A stretch of DNA of 42,406 bases from an uncultured beta proteobacterium. Its GTDB lineage: Bacteria > Pseudomonadota > Gammaproteobacteria > Burkholderiales > Burkholderiaceae_C. The translations under genes were made by a program, and so were the position numbers. The DNA lies in the NCBI GenBank assembly GCA_903914175.1, contig CAIWNX010000234.1, forward strand, positions 1-42,406. Reading direction: 5' to 3'. Positions 1 to 8,565 of this stretch are shown piece after piece. Every line of letters begins with the position of its first letter. Positions within the stretch are counted from its first letter, which is position 1. The notes under the pieces were generated by a model. The model was given only the letters and a program-made list of their open reading frames with translations. It was not told where the DNA came from and searched no databases.

Positions 1-94
1 CAACTTGAAGGACTTCAAACCCTCTGCGATACTCCGCCGACTCGGCTGTCCGCAGTGGCGCGCTGAGTAACGTGTATCTCAGCCTGTCCGGGCT

Positions 95-709
95 GTGGAC
101 TTACACCACGTCATGGGACACGACCGCCTGCGACTGGTGGTGGAAGGCAGTATTGCGATTTTTGCCCGCAAACCGTCGGGCAAAGAAGTGGTGATCTCGG
201 AAGTGGGACCGCGTGGCTGGGCTGCCTGGTTGCCCTGCTTTGCGGCCGCGCCACCGAATCATGATTTTTACAGCGGCGCCAAATCCTGTTTCATTGCATT
301 GCCGGTCAAGGTCGTGCAAAGCCTTTGCCTGCAATACCCTGAGCTGTATCCCTTGATCATTGGCGAAATCGGCTTGCGCTTTCGCTTGCTGATGGAATGG
401 GCCAGCCAGTCGATCCTGCTGGAACCCGAACAGCGCATGGCCAAACTGATTGTGATCCTGGCGCAGGAACAGAAGGCCATGAGCAGCCCGAGTTCCATCG
501 TCATCACGCAAAGCCGGCTTGCCAATCTGGCGCGCTGCTCGCGGCAGTCTGCGAACGTCTTGTTGAGCAACCTGGAACACAAGGGACTGATCCAACTGTT
601 GTATGGCAAATGTGATATTCCCGACCTGGCCGCGCTGGCCGCATTTGCCGATGCCGAAGAAGCGGACGCAGACCCTGATGAGAAGTCAGGCTTCAAGCTG
701 CGTGAGTGA
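95..709 (+). CDS. Crp/Fnr-family transcriptional regulator, 5' end disrupted or divergent
   Basis: The product of about 204 residues has the end of a cyclic-nucleotide-binding-like beta-roll (LVVEGSIAIFARKPSGKEV near residues 14-32), a dimerisation helix (about 85-115) and a C-terminal winged helix-turn-helix with the Crp signature (ITQSRLANLARCSRQSANVL, about 138-157). Such proteins normally have about 230 residues, so some 25-30 N-terminal residues are missing. The only usable start in frame is the GTG at 95, which has no good ribosome binding site. In-frame TAA (68-70) and a frame-1 TGA (64-66) lie just upstream, so the head of the domain is out of frame or lost. The effector is unknown; the protein would bind DNA in the cytoplasm. 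It may be a pseudogene or an N-terminally shortened regulator. The family assignment is strong; integrity is doubtful. Confidence 0.75.
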   Translation: MDLHHVMGHDRLRLVVEGSIAIFARKPSGKEVVISEVGPRGWAAWLPCFAAAPPNHDFYSGAKSCFIALPVKVVQSLCLQYPELYPLIIGEIGLRFRLLMEWASQSILLEPEQRMAKLIVILAQEQKAMSSPSSIVITQSRLANLARCSRQSANVLLSNLEHKGLIQLLYGKCDIPDLAALAAFADAEEADADPDEKSGFKLRE

Positions 710-725
710 TACGGACTTCCGTGAG

Positions 726-864
726 ATGACGGCCATCCAGGTGGCCCGCTCGCAGACGCTGCTACCGCTTTGGGCGCCGCATTCAGATCCCGGATGCAAG
801 CATTGCTCTGTGCGGCCAATCAGCAGCTTGGAACTCCAGGAGATGGTTGAACTGGGTCGCCCCG
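726..864 (+). pseudogene. possible remnant of an FNR-like N-terminus
   Basis: An ATG at 726 opens a frame encoding a CKHCSVRPISSLELQEMVEL-type segment. This resembles the start of FNR proteins, where a C-x2-C pair (with a third Cys six residues on) precedes a helix. The third cysteine is serine here. After about residue 46 the frame runs antisense into the amidohydrolase gene and shows no further Crp/Fnr features. It could be a decayed fragment or chance; the resemblance covers only about 25 residues. Confidence 0.25.
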
Positions 865-1740
865 TGCGGCTGCCGAAAGCGTCAGCCGGTGAAGATCGAT
901 CAGACCCTGCTGGTCCAGTTTCTCTCCGATGTAGCCACCCGCCAGGGAAAAGGCGACCGGCAGACTTTGCTGGCGACACCAATCGAAAACGATTCGCTCG
1001 CGCGTGGCAAGCATTTCCCGCGTAATGCCCGCCAGCGCCCCGTCGGCGCAGCCTTCATACGGGTCCATGCCGGCGTTGTACAGACACAGATCGAAGCGCG
1101 GCCAATGCAATGCGACTTCCCGAAGTTGTTTTTCGATTTCGCCAAGGTAGTCATCGCTGCTGCGCACCATGTGCAGCCGGATTTGAGCGCTGCTTTCATA
1201 GCTGTCGTAGTCATCGACGGACACGTCCAATTGCCAGATGCGCGGCTCATCGCCGATCATGGAGGCGCTGCCCCCGCCGCAGTGCGCGTCGAGGTCCAGG
1301 ATCAACACGGATTTGGCGCCCGCCGCGAGCGCCTCGCGTGCCGCAATCACCAGCCCGTTGAAGGTGCAGTAGCCCAGGCCGGCGCCACGCTGTGCGTGGT
1401 GCAGACCACTGGAAAGCGACCCGGCCAATCCGCTGCGCAGCGCATCGAGCGCGGCCGCGACGGCGCCACCGTTGGAGGCCAGCACCATCGGCCACAGCCC
1501 GGCGTCCCAGGAGAAGCCCTGCGACTGCGCGAGTTCGAGCGGTGAGCCCGTCTGGATGGCACTGACATAAGCAGGCTCATGCGCCAGGCAAACCTGTTCA
1601 AGCGTTAGCGGTTGCGGCGCGCACAGCGTGATGTTGGCGATGGGCGACTCAAGCAGTGAGTCGGCCACCCATTTCGACTTGCGTGTGGTCTCGAACGCGT
1701 AGGCCGAGCCCGCATAGGCGGGGCTGTAATAAACATTCAT
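820..1740 (-). CDS. histone deacetylase-like acetylpolyamine amidohydrolase
   Basis: This 306-residue protein belongs to the arginase/histone-deacetylase fold family. It would remove acetyl groups from acetylated polyamines or acetyl-lysine in the cytoplasm. Visible hallmarks are the His-His pair of the charge relay (GLHHAQ, 114-115), zinc ligands D151 and H153 in LDLDAHCGGG, a third ligand D226 in NAGMDP, and the transition-state Tyr (LAGGY, 270). The start codon overlaps the stop of the upstream permease gene by ATGA, so the enzyme is translationally coupled to a polyamine importer. This favours acetylpolyamine (N-acetylputrescine or N-acetylspermidine) deacetylation over protein deacetylation. 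The substrate is inferred from context. The last 14 residues are proline-rich and unlike the family. Confidence 0.88.
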   Translation of the reverse strand: MNVYYSPAYAGSAYAFETTRKSKWVADSLLESPIANITLCAPQPLTLEQVCLAHEPAYVSAIQTGSPLELAQSQGFSWDAGLWPMVLASNGGAVAAALDALRSGLAGSLSSGLHHAQRGAGLGYCTFNGLVIAAREALAAGAKSVLILDLDAHCGGGSASMIGDEPRIWQLDVSVDDYDSYESSAQIRLHMVRSSDDYLGEIEKQLREVALHWPRFDLCLYNAGMDPYEGCADGALAGITREMLATRERIVFDWCRQQSLPVAFSLAGGYIGEKLDQQGLIDLHRLTLSAAARGDPVQPSPGVPSC

Positions 1741-2552
1741 GGGGCGGGTCGCGTCCGGGCCGCATCGGCGACGCGTTTGGTGACGAGGAATGCGATCGTG
1801 ATCAGCGCGACCGAGGCCAGCAGGAAGATCGCCGACAGTGCGTTGACCTCCGGCGTGACCCCGGTGCGGATCATGCCGAAGATATACACCGGCAGTGTCG
1901 TGGCGCCAGGCCCGGAGACAAAATAGGTGATGACAAAGTCGCCCAGTGAACTGATGAAGGACAGCAGGGCACCGGCAAAAATACCCGGACTGAGCAGCGG
2001 CAATTCAATGCGCACAAACCGTTGCCACGGCGGCGCGTAGAGGTCGGCCGCCGCCTCGATCAAGACTGGATCGAGTCCGGCCAGGCGCGAGCGAATCGGG
2101 TAGTAGGCAAACGGAATGCAAAAGACCGTGTGCGCCAGGGTCACTGACAGCAGGCCCAGCGGAATTCCTGAAAGTACAAACAGCACCAGCAAGGCCACTG
2201 CGCTGACGATCTCCGGCACCAGCAAGGGCAGGCTGAGCAGGCCTTCGACCGTGCCCCGGTGCGTCGAACTGGAGCGCGCCACACCGAGGGCTGCTGCGGT
2301 GGCCACCGACGTTGCCAGCAGCGTGGCAATCGTGGCCACGATCAGCGAGTTTTTGGTTGCGCGCAGGATGGCATCGTTGTCGATAACGGTTGCGTACCAC
2401 TTCCAGCTAAAACCGCTCCAGATGGTGGTCAGTTCGTTCTCGTTGAACGAGAGCGCCACCAGCGTCACGATCGGGCTGTAGAGAAAGACCAGGGCCAGCA
2501 CGGCAATGACGGCGTTGCCACGGCCACTCAACAGGTTTCTTTCGCGGCTCAT
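1737..2552 (-). CDS. potC: spermidine/putrescine ABC transporter permease (PotC-like)
   Basis: Inner-membrane permease of about 271 residues with six predicted helices and the binding-protein-dependent permease loop (EAAADLYAPPWQRFVRIELP, about 180-199) that docks on the ATPase. I chose the ATG at 2552 because it overlaps the stop of the upstream permease gene as ATGA; a longer frame to 2591 would overlap that gene by 43 bases. It should form the translocation pore with the PotB-like partner. Its own stop overlaps the amidohydrolase start. Whether the cargo is putrescine, spermidine or an acetylated polyamine cannot be told from sequence. Confidence 0.9.
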   Translation of the reverse strand: MSRERNLLSGRGNAVIAVLALVFLYSPIVTLVALSFNENELTTIWSGFSWKWYATVIDNDAILRATKNSLIVATIATLLATSVATAAALGVARSSSTHRGTVEGLLSLPLLVPEIVSAVALLVLFVLSGIPLGLLSVTLAHTVFCIPFAYYPIRSRLAGLDPVLIEAAADLYAPPWQRFVRIELPLLSPGIFAGALLSFISSLGDFVITYFVSGPGATTLPVYIFGMIRTGVTPEVNALSAIFLLASVALITIAFLVTKRVADAARTRPAP

Positions 2553-3436
2553 GGTTGACGCCGCGCCATACGAGCCTGCACCAGGCGCCATACCAGCAAA
2601 GTGAGCAACAGAACGGCCACCAGCATCAGCGCCAGCGCCGCGCCAAAGGGCCAGTTGCGCGAGGCGCCGAATTGTGACTGCACCAGATTGCCGATCATCA
2701 TCGACTTGCCACCACCGAGTAACTCGGGGCTGACGTAGGCACCCAGGCAGGGGATAAATACCAGAATCGCACCGGCCAGAATTCCAGGCATTGCCAGCGG
2801 CAAAACAACGCGCGACAAAACGCGCCGCCGTGTCGCGCCGAGGTCAAACGCCGCTTCGATCAGGCGCTTGTCGATGCGTTCCAGCGCCACATAGGTTGGC
2901 AGAATCATGAAAGGGAGAAACGAGTAGGTCAGACCGATACCGGTGGCCAAAGGCGTGTACAGGATGTCCAGCGATTGCTTGGTCAGGCCCAGCCATTGCA
3001 AACCCTGATCGAGCGCGCCGCCGTTGCGCAGAATCAGGATCCAGGCGAAATTTCGCACCAGCAGATTGGTCCAGAACGGGACGGTGACGAGGAACAGAAT
3101 GAAGGCGGCGCGTCGGCGCGACACGGTCGTCATGTAGAGCGCGGTGGGAACGCTCACGACCAGTGTCAACAGCGTCGTGATGGCCGCCAGGCGAAACGAG
3201 CGCGCGAAGATGGCGATGTAGTCACCGTTGAATGACAGCTTGCCCGCGAAGTCGCGCTCGAACAGCAGTTTCTCGTAGGCCACGCTGGTGTGCGTGTCCC
3301 AAAGGACGCCGCCAAAGGGAGCGCGCTCCAGCGTTGAGACATACAGCATCAACAGCAGCGGCGCGATCATGAAGAGCGCCAGGTACAGCACCGCTGGCGC
3401 GGTCAGCGCGAGATCGCGGGTGCGTACCGATTTCAT
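2549..3436 (-). CDS. potB: spermidine/putrescine ABC transporter permease (PotB-like)
   Basis: A 295-residue integral membrane protein with about six helices. The first follows a short basic N-terminus ([20 protein letters not shown]). The cytoplasmic EAA loop ([20 protein letters not shown], about 192-211) is characteristic of PotB/PotH permeases. The start overlaps the ATPase stop by four bases and the stop overlaps the PotC-like start, giving a tightly coupled A-B-C order as in potABCD systems. It imports polyamines from the periplasmic binding protein. Confidence 0.9.
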   Translation of the reverse strand: MKSVRTRDLALTAPAVLYLALFMIAPLLLMLYVSTLERAPFGGVLWDTHTSVAYEKLLFERDFAGKLSFNGDYIAIFARSFRLAAITTLLTLVVSVPTALYMTTVSRRRAAFILFLVTVPFWTNLLVRNFAWILILRNGGALDQGLQWLGLTKQSLDILYTPLATGIGLTYSFLPFMILPTYVALERIDKRLIEAAFDLGATRRRVLSRVVLPLAMPGILAGAILVFIPCLGAYVSPELLGGGKSMMIGNLVQSQFGASRNWPFGAALALMLVAVLLLTLLVWRLVQARMARRQP

Positions 3437-4518
3437 GCGGCAAAGGCCCTCACGGCGTTGCCCGCAATGCTAAAGCCGCAGCGGCCTGCCAGCAGTTCCT
3501 GCACATCAGCGGCACCGCTCAGTCGCACGCGCAACTGGGTTCCGTCGGCAAGTCGGGCGTGCGCCATCCGATCGCTGCCGCTGTAGATCGTCTCGGGTAC
3601 CTCACCGCACAGCAGCGCTGACGCAATCGGCGCCAGCGAGATACGCTCCGGGCGCACCACCAGCACGGCCTTGGCCCCTGTTGCAATGGCGTTGGCATCG
3701 GTCACGTCAAGCTCAACTGCGTCTTCGCCGCAACAACTCAGCCGAAAGCGCCCACCGTCGCCGTTGCGCGCCACACATACGGCAGGAAGAAAGTTGGCGT
3801 CGCCTATGAATTCGGCGACGAAGAGGTTCGCCGGGCGCTCATAGATATCCGCTGAGCGTCCGACCTGCATCAGCTTGCCGTCGCGCATGACGGCGATCCG
3901 GTCCGACATGCGCAGCGCTTCTTCCTGATCGTGTGTCACGAAGACAAAGGTGATGCCGGTGGCCATTTGCAGACGCTTCAATTCAATCTGCATTTCCTTG
4001 CGCAATTTAAGGTCCAGCGCTGACAAGGGTTCGTCCAGCAGCAGAACTTTGGGCTGCGGCGCCAAAGCCCGACCGAGCGCCACCCGCTGTTGCTGGCCGC
4101 CGGAGAGTTGTGCCGGTAGCCGCTCGCCCAGGCCCTCCAGGCGAAGCAGGCTCATCATCTCGGCCACGCGTGTGCGAATCCCGTCGCGTGGTCGGTCCAG
4201 CATTTCCAGCGCGAAGGCGATGTTTTGCGCCACGCTCATGTGCGGAAACAAGGCGTAGCTTTGAAACACCGTGTTCACGGGTCGCAAATTCGGTGGCGTG
4301 CGCCCCATGTCGACGCCGTCGAGTTCGATGCTGCCTTCGTCCAGATCTTCAAATCCGGCGATGCTGCGCAGCAGCGTTGTCTTGCCGCAGCCGGATGGGC
4401 CCAGCAGCGTGAAGAATTCGTTCTTGCGGATGTCCAGCGAGACACCGTCCAAGGCCGCATGCGGGGTGCCGGGAAAGGTCTTGCGCACGCCAGAAATGGC
4501 GATGGCAGTTTCGGTCAT
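3433..4518 (-). CDS. potA: spermidine/putrescine ABC transporter ATP-binding protein (PotA-like)
   Basis: This 361-residue ATPase energises polyamine import at the inner membrane. It has an intact Walker A (GPSGCGKTT, 40-48), Q-loop Q86, signature LSGGQQQR (138-145), Walker B with catalytic Glu (VLLLDEP, 158-164) and switch His (H196). A C-terminal TOBE-type domain (about 240-361) is usual for the PotA/MalK group. The length is typical. It follows the binding-protein gene after a 165-base gap that holds a GC hairpin, and overlaps the next permease by four bases. Confidence 0.93.
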   Translation of the reverse strand: MTETAIAISGVRKTFPGTPHAALDGVSLDIRKNEFFTLLGPSGCGKTTLLRSIAGFEDLDEGSIELDGVDMGRTPPNLRPVNTVFQSYALFPHMSVAQNIAFALEMLDRPRDGIRTRVAEMMSLLRLEGLGERLPAQLSGGQQQRVALGRALAPQPKVLLLDEPLSALDLKLRKEMQIELKRLQMATGITFVFVTHDQEEALRMSDRIAVMRDGKLMQVGRSADIYERPANLFVAEFIGDANFLPAVCVARNGDGGRFRLSCCGEDAVELDVTDANAIATGAKAVLVVRPERISLAPIASALLCGEVPETIYSGSDRMAHARLADGTQLRVRLSGAADVQELLAGRCGFSIAGNAVRAFAA

Positions 4519-4536
4519 GGCGAGCCTTTGGGTTAG

Positions 4537-4562
4537 GCCGGCGGGGCGCGCGCCGCGCCGGC
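4537..4562 (-). terminator. intercistronic GC-rich stem-loop between binding-protein and ATPase genes
   Basis: Arms GCCGGCG (4537-4543) and CGCCGGC (4556-4562) are perfect inverted repeats. They enclose a second self-complementary stretch, GGCGCGCGCC (4545-4554), and no T-run follows on the minus strand. Such hairpins between a periplasmic binding-protein gene and the rest of an ABC operon often attenuate or protect mRNA so that binding protein is made in excess. That role here is inferred. Confidence 0.5.
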
Positions 4563-4592
4563 GAGATTCAGGAGACCGTGGCCGCGGGTCGG

Positions 4593-5684
4593 TTAGCGGT
4601 TGAGTCGCGTCCAGACGCTATCACGCAATTCACGCGCCTTGACCGAGCAGTCCTTCACCGGGCGAAAACGGCTCTTGAGCGCTTCGGGCGGGTTGATCGC
4701 CGGGCTGGCGGCCAAGGCCGGGTCCATGAATGCGGCGGAACCCTTGATGGCGTTGTTGTAGCCATTGAAATTGGAGGCTTCGGCCGCGTTTTTCGGATCC
4801 ATCATCCAGTTCATGAACGTTTTTGCGCTCTCGACATTGGGCGCACCCTTGGGAACGACAAAATAGTCGCTCCACAAGTTCATGCCTTCCTTGGGATAAA
4901 CGAATACGGCGGTCGCCAGTTTCAGGCCCGACTTGTAGGAAGCGCCGTTCCACTGGTGGTGCATCGTCACTTCACTGGCCGCCATGCGACCAATCGTTCC
5001 GGTCGAGGAATAAATCTTGACGCCGGGCTTTTGTTTGAGCAGGACGTCCAGAATGCGCTGTGCGTCTGCCGGGTTCTCGGTGCAGGTGTCGATGCCAAGG
5101 TAGTGCGCGGCAGCAGTGAACATCTCGCCCTGATTGGCCATGGCGGCGATCTTGCCGGCGACCTCGGGACGGGGCTCAAAGAACTCCTTCCAGCTGTCGG
5201 TCAGTTTGCCACCCGGAACCTTGGCCGAGTCATAGGTGAAGCCGGTCGAACCCCAGGTGTAGGGAACGGAATAGTCCGCGGTCGGGTCCGCCGGTGGCCG
5301 GTCATGCGGTGCCGCGACATTTTTGAAATTCGCCATCTTGGACGCTTCCACCTTGAGCAGCAGGCCCGACTTGATCATGGTGCTCAGCACCGAATCGCTT
5401 GGGATCACGATGTCGTAGCCGCCGCCGCCGGCCTGGAGCTTGGCGAGCATGGTTTCGTTGCTGTCGTAGACGTCGAGGGTCACCTTGATGGCGGTTTCGG
5501 CCTCAAAGCGTTTGAGCAGGTTTGGCGGCACATAGTTGGCCCAGCTGTAGAGGAACAACTGTTTGGTCTGGGCCGCGGCCATCATCGGCAGGCAGGCGCA
5601 CGCGAGGCCCAGCAGCGTCAAGCGGCGAAGGCTGTTCTTGAGTTGGCGTGCAGTGCCTGGCTTGTCATGGGTGATTGAATGCAT
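4593..5684 (-). CDS. periplasmic polyamine-binding protein (PotD/PotF-like)
   Basis: This protein of about 363 residues has an N-terminal signal peptide (basic [20 protein letters not shown] followed by MAAAQ, cleavage probably near residue 39). The PotD/PotF fold signature [19 protein letters not shown] comes just after it, followed by [20 protein letters not shown]. It captures putrescine-type polyamines in the periplasm for the permeases encoded downstream. I chose ATG 5684 because GGAG lies seven bases upstream; the longer frame to 5714 has none. It is first in the operon and diverges from the MocR-type regulator. Putrescine versus spermidine preference is not resolved. Confidence 0.9.
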   Translation of the reverse strand: MHSITHDKPGTARQLKNSLRRLTLLGLACACLPMMAAAQTKQLFLYSWANYVPPNLLKRFEAETAIKVTLDVYDSNETMLAKLQAGGGGYDIVIPSDSVLSTMIKSGLLLKVEASKMANFKNVAAPHDRPPADPTADYSVPYTWGSTGFTYDSAKVPGGKLTDSWKEFFEPRPEVAGKIAAMANQGEMFTAAAHYLGIDTCTENPADAQRILDVLLKQKPGVKIYSSTGTIGRMAASEVTMHHQWNGASYKSGLKLATAVFVYPKEGMNLWSDYFVVPKGAPNVESAKTFMNWMMDPKNAAEASNFNGYNNAIKGSAAFMDPALAASPAINPPEALKSRFRPVKDCSVKARELRDSVWTRLNR

Positions 5685-5785
5685 CTCGGTCTCCGGGTTG
5701 TTATCGGGGCCCATTGTTTATTGTCGAATCCCCGTACATTAGTGCCAATCGGTGAAAATTATTGGGTCCAATACCGCTGCCACAC
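5685..5785. promoter_or_regulatory. divergent promoter with tandem ATTRGKKCCAAT operator-like sites
   Basis: The 101-base gap between the polyamine operon and the regulator contains two copies of one motif: ATTAGTGCCAAT (5738-5749) and ATTGGGTCCAAT (5761-5772). The second has perfect ATTGG/CCAAT arms. They lie in the same orientation, 23 bases apart, about two helical turns. MocR/GabR-type regulators are known to bind direct repeats spaced like this. The likely ligand of the site is the neighbouring regulator; this is inferred. Confidence 0.5.
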
Positions 5786-7267
5786 ATGCTCACTGAATAC
5801 CTGTCAGGCCAAATCGAGCGACTCTCGATCCGCGACGATTTGCCCATGCATCGCAAGCTGTATGAGGCTTTGCGACGCGCCATTCTGGATGGGAAACTCA
5901 GCGCCGGCCATCGATTGCCATCGAGCCGGGAATTGGCGCAGGACCTGCGCCTGTCCCGAAACACCGTCGTGGCGGCGCTCAACCAACTCAATGTGGAAGG
6001 CTTGTTGACAAGCCACGTCGGCCGCGGCACCTATGTCAGTGACAGGCCGACACAGAAAACGGCGCGACCTCCGTCACTGCAAGTCAGCCAGGACATCAGG
6101 CTGTCGCAGCGTGGCCAGAAGATCCTGACCAGCTTTTCGGCTTCCCAACTGGAGATCTACCCGTTTACGTCGGGGATCGTCGACTTCAGCGCATTCCCGG
6201 TGGCGCTGTGGCGCCGGCTGCAGCACAAGCACTGGCGCATGAGCTACCCCGACATGCTGGACTACAGCTACTCCGGCGGTCATGCGCCCTTGCGCAATGC
6301 CATTGCCGGCTACCTGCGCGTCTTTCGCAACATGTCGGTTGATACCGAGCAGGTCATCATCACCACGGGCACCCAGCAGTCGCTTGAACTCTGCGCCCAA
6401 GTGCTGGCCGACCTTGACGACACGGTCTGGATCGAAGACCCGGCTTACTGGGGGGCGGTCAAGGCCTTCATGGCGACCGGGCTGCGCCTGCATCCGGTGG
6501 CAGTTGACGAACACGGACTCGCGCCTGAGCGTTTGAGCGAGGCGCCGCCGCCGCGCTTGATCTACGTGACCCCCTCGCACCAATATCCCACTGGCGTCGT
6601 CATGTCGCTGGCGCGCCGGCAAGAGGTTCTTGCGATCGCCAGACGGCACAAGGCATGGGTTCTGGAGGACGACTACGACAGCGAGTTTCGTTTCAGCGGC
6701 CCCTCCATCGAAGCGATGGCCGGCCTGGACACGGACCAGCGCGTGCTCTACATGGGCTCGTTCTCAAAGGTGCTCTACCCCGGTCTCAAGCTGGGCTATC
6801 TGGTGGTTCCCAGAGGGCTCGCCGAGCCCTTGAAGCAGGCGCACTATGACCTCAACCGGCCGGGTCAAATACCGCTGCAGGCGGCGTTGGCGGAATTTAT
6901 CGAGATGGGGCATTTCAGCACCGCCTTGCGCGATGCCCGGCAAAGCTACGCGGCTCGCCGACGCTGCCTGCTGGAAGCACTCAAGCCCTGTCTGGGCGCA
7001 CTCGCCCATATCAGTGGCGCTGAGCAGGGCCTGCATCTGTGCGTCAACTTGCCCGTCACGGTAGACGACAAGGCGCTGGCGCAGCGCATTGGCGCCCTGG
7101 GGCTGACCGTGCGCGCCTTGTCCGCCTATTGCGTTCATCGCACGGACCTTCGCGGTATCGTGATTGGCTACGGCTACGCTTCGCTGGCTGAAATTCAACA
7201 CCATGGGCCAACGCTTGCCAAAGCCATCAGCGCCGCGCTGGCGCGAGCGCCGATAATTCACCCTTGA
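5786..7267 (+). CDS. MocR-family (GntR HTH plus aminotransferase-like) regulator
   Basis: About 493 residues with two domains. An N-terminal GntR winged helix (about 15-85) contains LPSSRELAQDLRLSRNTVVA. A fold-type I aminotransferase domain (about 115-490) keeps the PLP lysine in GSFSKVLYPGLKLGY and the IYVTPSHQYPTGV segment. Such proteins sense amine or amino-acid aldimines through PLP rather than catalyse. ATG 5786 is preferred over the upstream TTG at 5762, which lies inside the operator-like repeat. Its divergent position argues that it controls the polyamine import operon, perhaps with a polyamine or 4-aminobutyrate-like effector; this is inference. Confidence 0.9.
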   Translation: MLTEYLSGQIERLSIRDDLPMHRKLYEALRRAILDGKLSAGHRLPSSRELAQDLRLSRNTVVAALNQLNVEGLLTSHVGRGTYVSDRPTQKTARPPSLQVSQDIRLSQRGQKILTSFSASQLEIYPFTSGIVDFSAFPVALWRRLQHKHWRMSYPDMLDYSYSGGHAPLRNAIAGYLRVFRNMSVDTEQVIITTGTQQSLELCAQVLADLDDTVWIEDPAYWGAVKAFMATGLRLHPVAVDEHGLAPERLSEAPPPRLIYVTPSHQYPTGVVMSLARRQEVLAIARRHKAWVLEDDYDSEFRFSGPSIEAMAGLDTDQRVLYMGSFSKVLYPGLKLGYLVVPRGLAEPLKQAHYDLNRPGQIPLQAALAEFIEMGHFSTALRDARQSYAARRRCLLEALKPCLGALAHISGAEQGLHLCVNLPVTVDDKALAQRIGALGLTVRALSAYCVHRTDLRGIVIGYGYASLAEIQHHGPTLAKAISAALARAPIIHP

Positions 7268-7293
7268 ACCCGTCGTGAACGTCGCGCCACCCC

Positions 7294-7785
7294 ATGAACC
7301 ATTCGTCCGTCCTCTTCGTCTGCAATGACAACCTGTGCCGCAGCCCGACCGCCAATGCGGTGCTGGGGCAAAAGCTGGTCGACGCGGGCCTGGAGCCATG
7401 GGTTGATGTTGATTCCGCCGGCACCCATGACTTCGCCGTGGCCGAGCCGGCGGATATTCGCGCACAAAAGCACGCCACACGGCGCGGCTATGACATGTCG
7501 GCCTTGCGGGCGCGTCTGCTGTTGCTGAGTGACTTCGAACGATTTGCGCTGATCGTCGCGATGGACGACGCCAGCATGCAGACACTGCAACTGCGCTGCC
7601 CACCCAAGCACCGGCACAAGCTGCGCTACTTCACGGCGTTTCTGGGTGCGCCAGCGGGCGAGGATGTGCCCGATCCTTTCTATGGCGATGAATGGGATTT
7701 CGAGCGGGTGCTCGATCAGATCGAGGCCGGCTGCGACGCGCTGATGGTCACGCTGCAACAGGCAACAAACTCACGACCCGAGTAG
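7294..7785 (+). CDS. low-molecular-weight protein tyrosine phosphatase family protein
   Basis: This 163-residue cytoplasmic protein has the CX5R phosphate-binding loop near its N-terminus (VCNDNLCRSP: nucleophile C10, R16, S17) and a C-terminal DPF segment (VPDPFYGDE) carrying the general-acid Asp. The family norm is C-x-G-N-x-C-R-S; here the glycine is aspartate (D12), which could change loop geometry. It may dephosphorylate tyrosine on regulatory or exopolysaccharide proteins, but no kinase lies nearby. Its 3' end overlaps the convergent LysE-type gene by 15 bases. Confidence 0.85.
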   Translation: MNHSSVLFVCNDNLCRSPTANAVLGQKLVDAGLEPWVDVDSAGTHDFAVAEPADIRAQKHATRRGYDMSALRARLLLLSDFERFALIVAMDDASMQTLQLRCPPKHRHKLRYFTAFLGAPAGEDVPDPFYGDEWDFERVLDQIEAGCDALMVTLQQATNSRPE

Positions 7786-8376
7786 CAGGCTGCTCGCAAG
7801 AGCGAACATGATGAGGGCGATCAGCGCATCGAGCGCGCGCCAGGCAGCCGGCTTGCCAAACAGCGGTCCCAGCAGACGCGCGCCGTAGCCCAGGCCAAAA
7901 AACCAGACGAAGCTGGCCGTTGCCGCGCCAGCGCCAAAAATCCAGCGCCCGTGTTCGCCGCGCTGGCTCGCCAGTGCGCCCAGCAGAATCACCGTGTCCA
8001 GATAGACATGCGGGTTTAAAAAAGTAAAAGCCAGACAGGTGGCCATCGCGCTGCCAAGGGAGGCGCTGACATCGGAATCGACCGTCAAGCGTTGCGTCTG
8101 CAGCGCACGGCGCGCGGCCACCAGAGCGTAGCCGAGCAGGAAGGCGGCGCCGCCATACCGGGCTGCAAGCAGGGCGGAAGGCAGGGCCTGCACCAAGGCG
8201 CCCAGGCCGGCGATGCCAGCAGCAATCAGCAGCGCGTCGGCGCCGGCGCATACCAGCACCACCGGCAGCACGTGCTCGCGCCGGATGCCCTGGCGCAGCA
8301 CAAACGCATTCTGGGCGCCGATGGCGATGATGAGAACGGCGCCGGACAGGAAGCCGGCAAGGAGGTCGCTGCGCAT
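7771..8376 (-). CDS. LysE/ArgO-family amino-acid exporter
   Basis: A membrane protein of about 201 residues with six predicted helices. LysE features include the first-helix segment IIAIGAQNAFVLRQGI and TFLNPHVYLDTVILLGAL in the middle. ArgO/LysE proteins export basic amino acids such as arginine or lysine. I chose ATG 8376 because the protein then starts directly before helix one; an ATG at 8397 and the frame to 8565 add a non-conserved hydrophilic leader. The cargo cannot be fixed from sequence, and its closeness to the polyamine locus may be coincidence. Confidence 0.87.
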   Translation of the reverse strand: MRSDLLAGFLSGAVLIIAIGAQNAFVLRQGIRREHVLPVVLVCAGADALLIAAGIAGLGALVQALPSALLAARYGGAAFLLGYALVAARRALQTQRLTVDSDVSASLGSAMATCLAFTFLNPHVYLDTVILLGALASQRGEHGRWIFGAGAATASFVWFFGLGYGARLLGPLFGKPAAWRALDALIALIMFALASSLLLGS

Positions 8377-8565
8377 GGTGGAGCGATTCTCGCGCATGGC
8401 CGCACCGCTTCGGCTGTGCAACAGCGCCGTCCGTGCGGTCCAGATGCGCCGGACAAAATGACTTGACACGGTGTTCACCTTCTTGCTATACCCTGACCGA
8501 CACTGTGCCAGCAAGGTCCGCCAGAGGCCCCGATGCAGTTCCGAACAACCAGGCCCGAGGTTCAT

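Noticed and set aside
4578..5678. 366-residue plus-strand open frame
   Set aside because: Antisense to the polyamine-binding protein gene.
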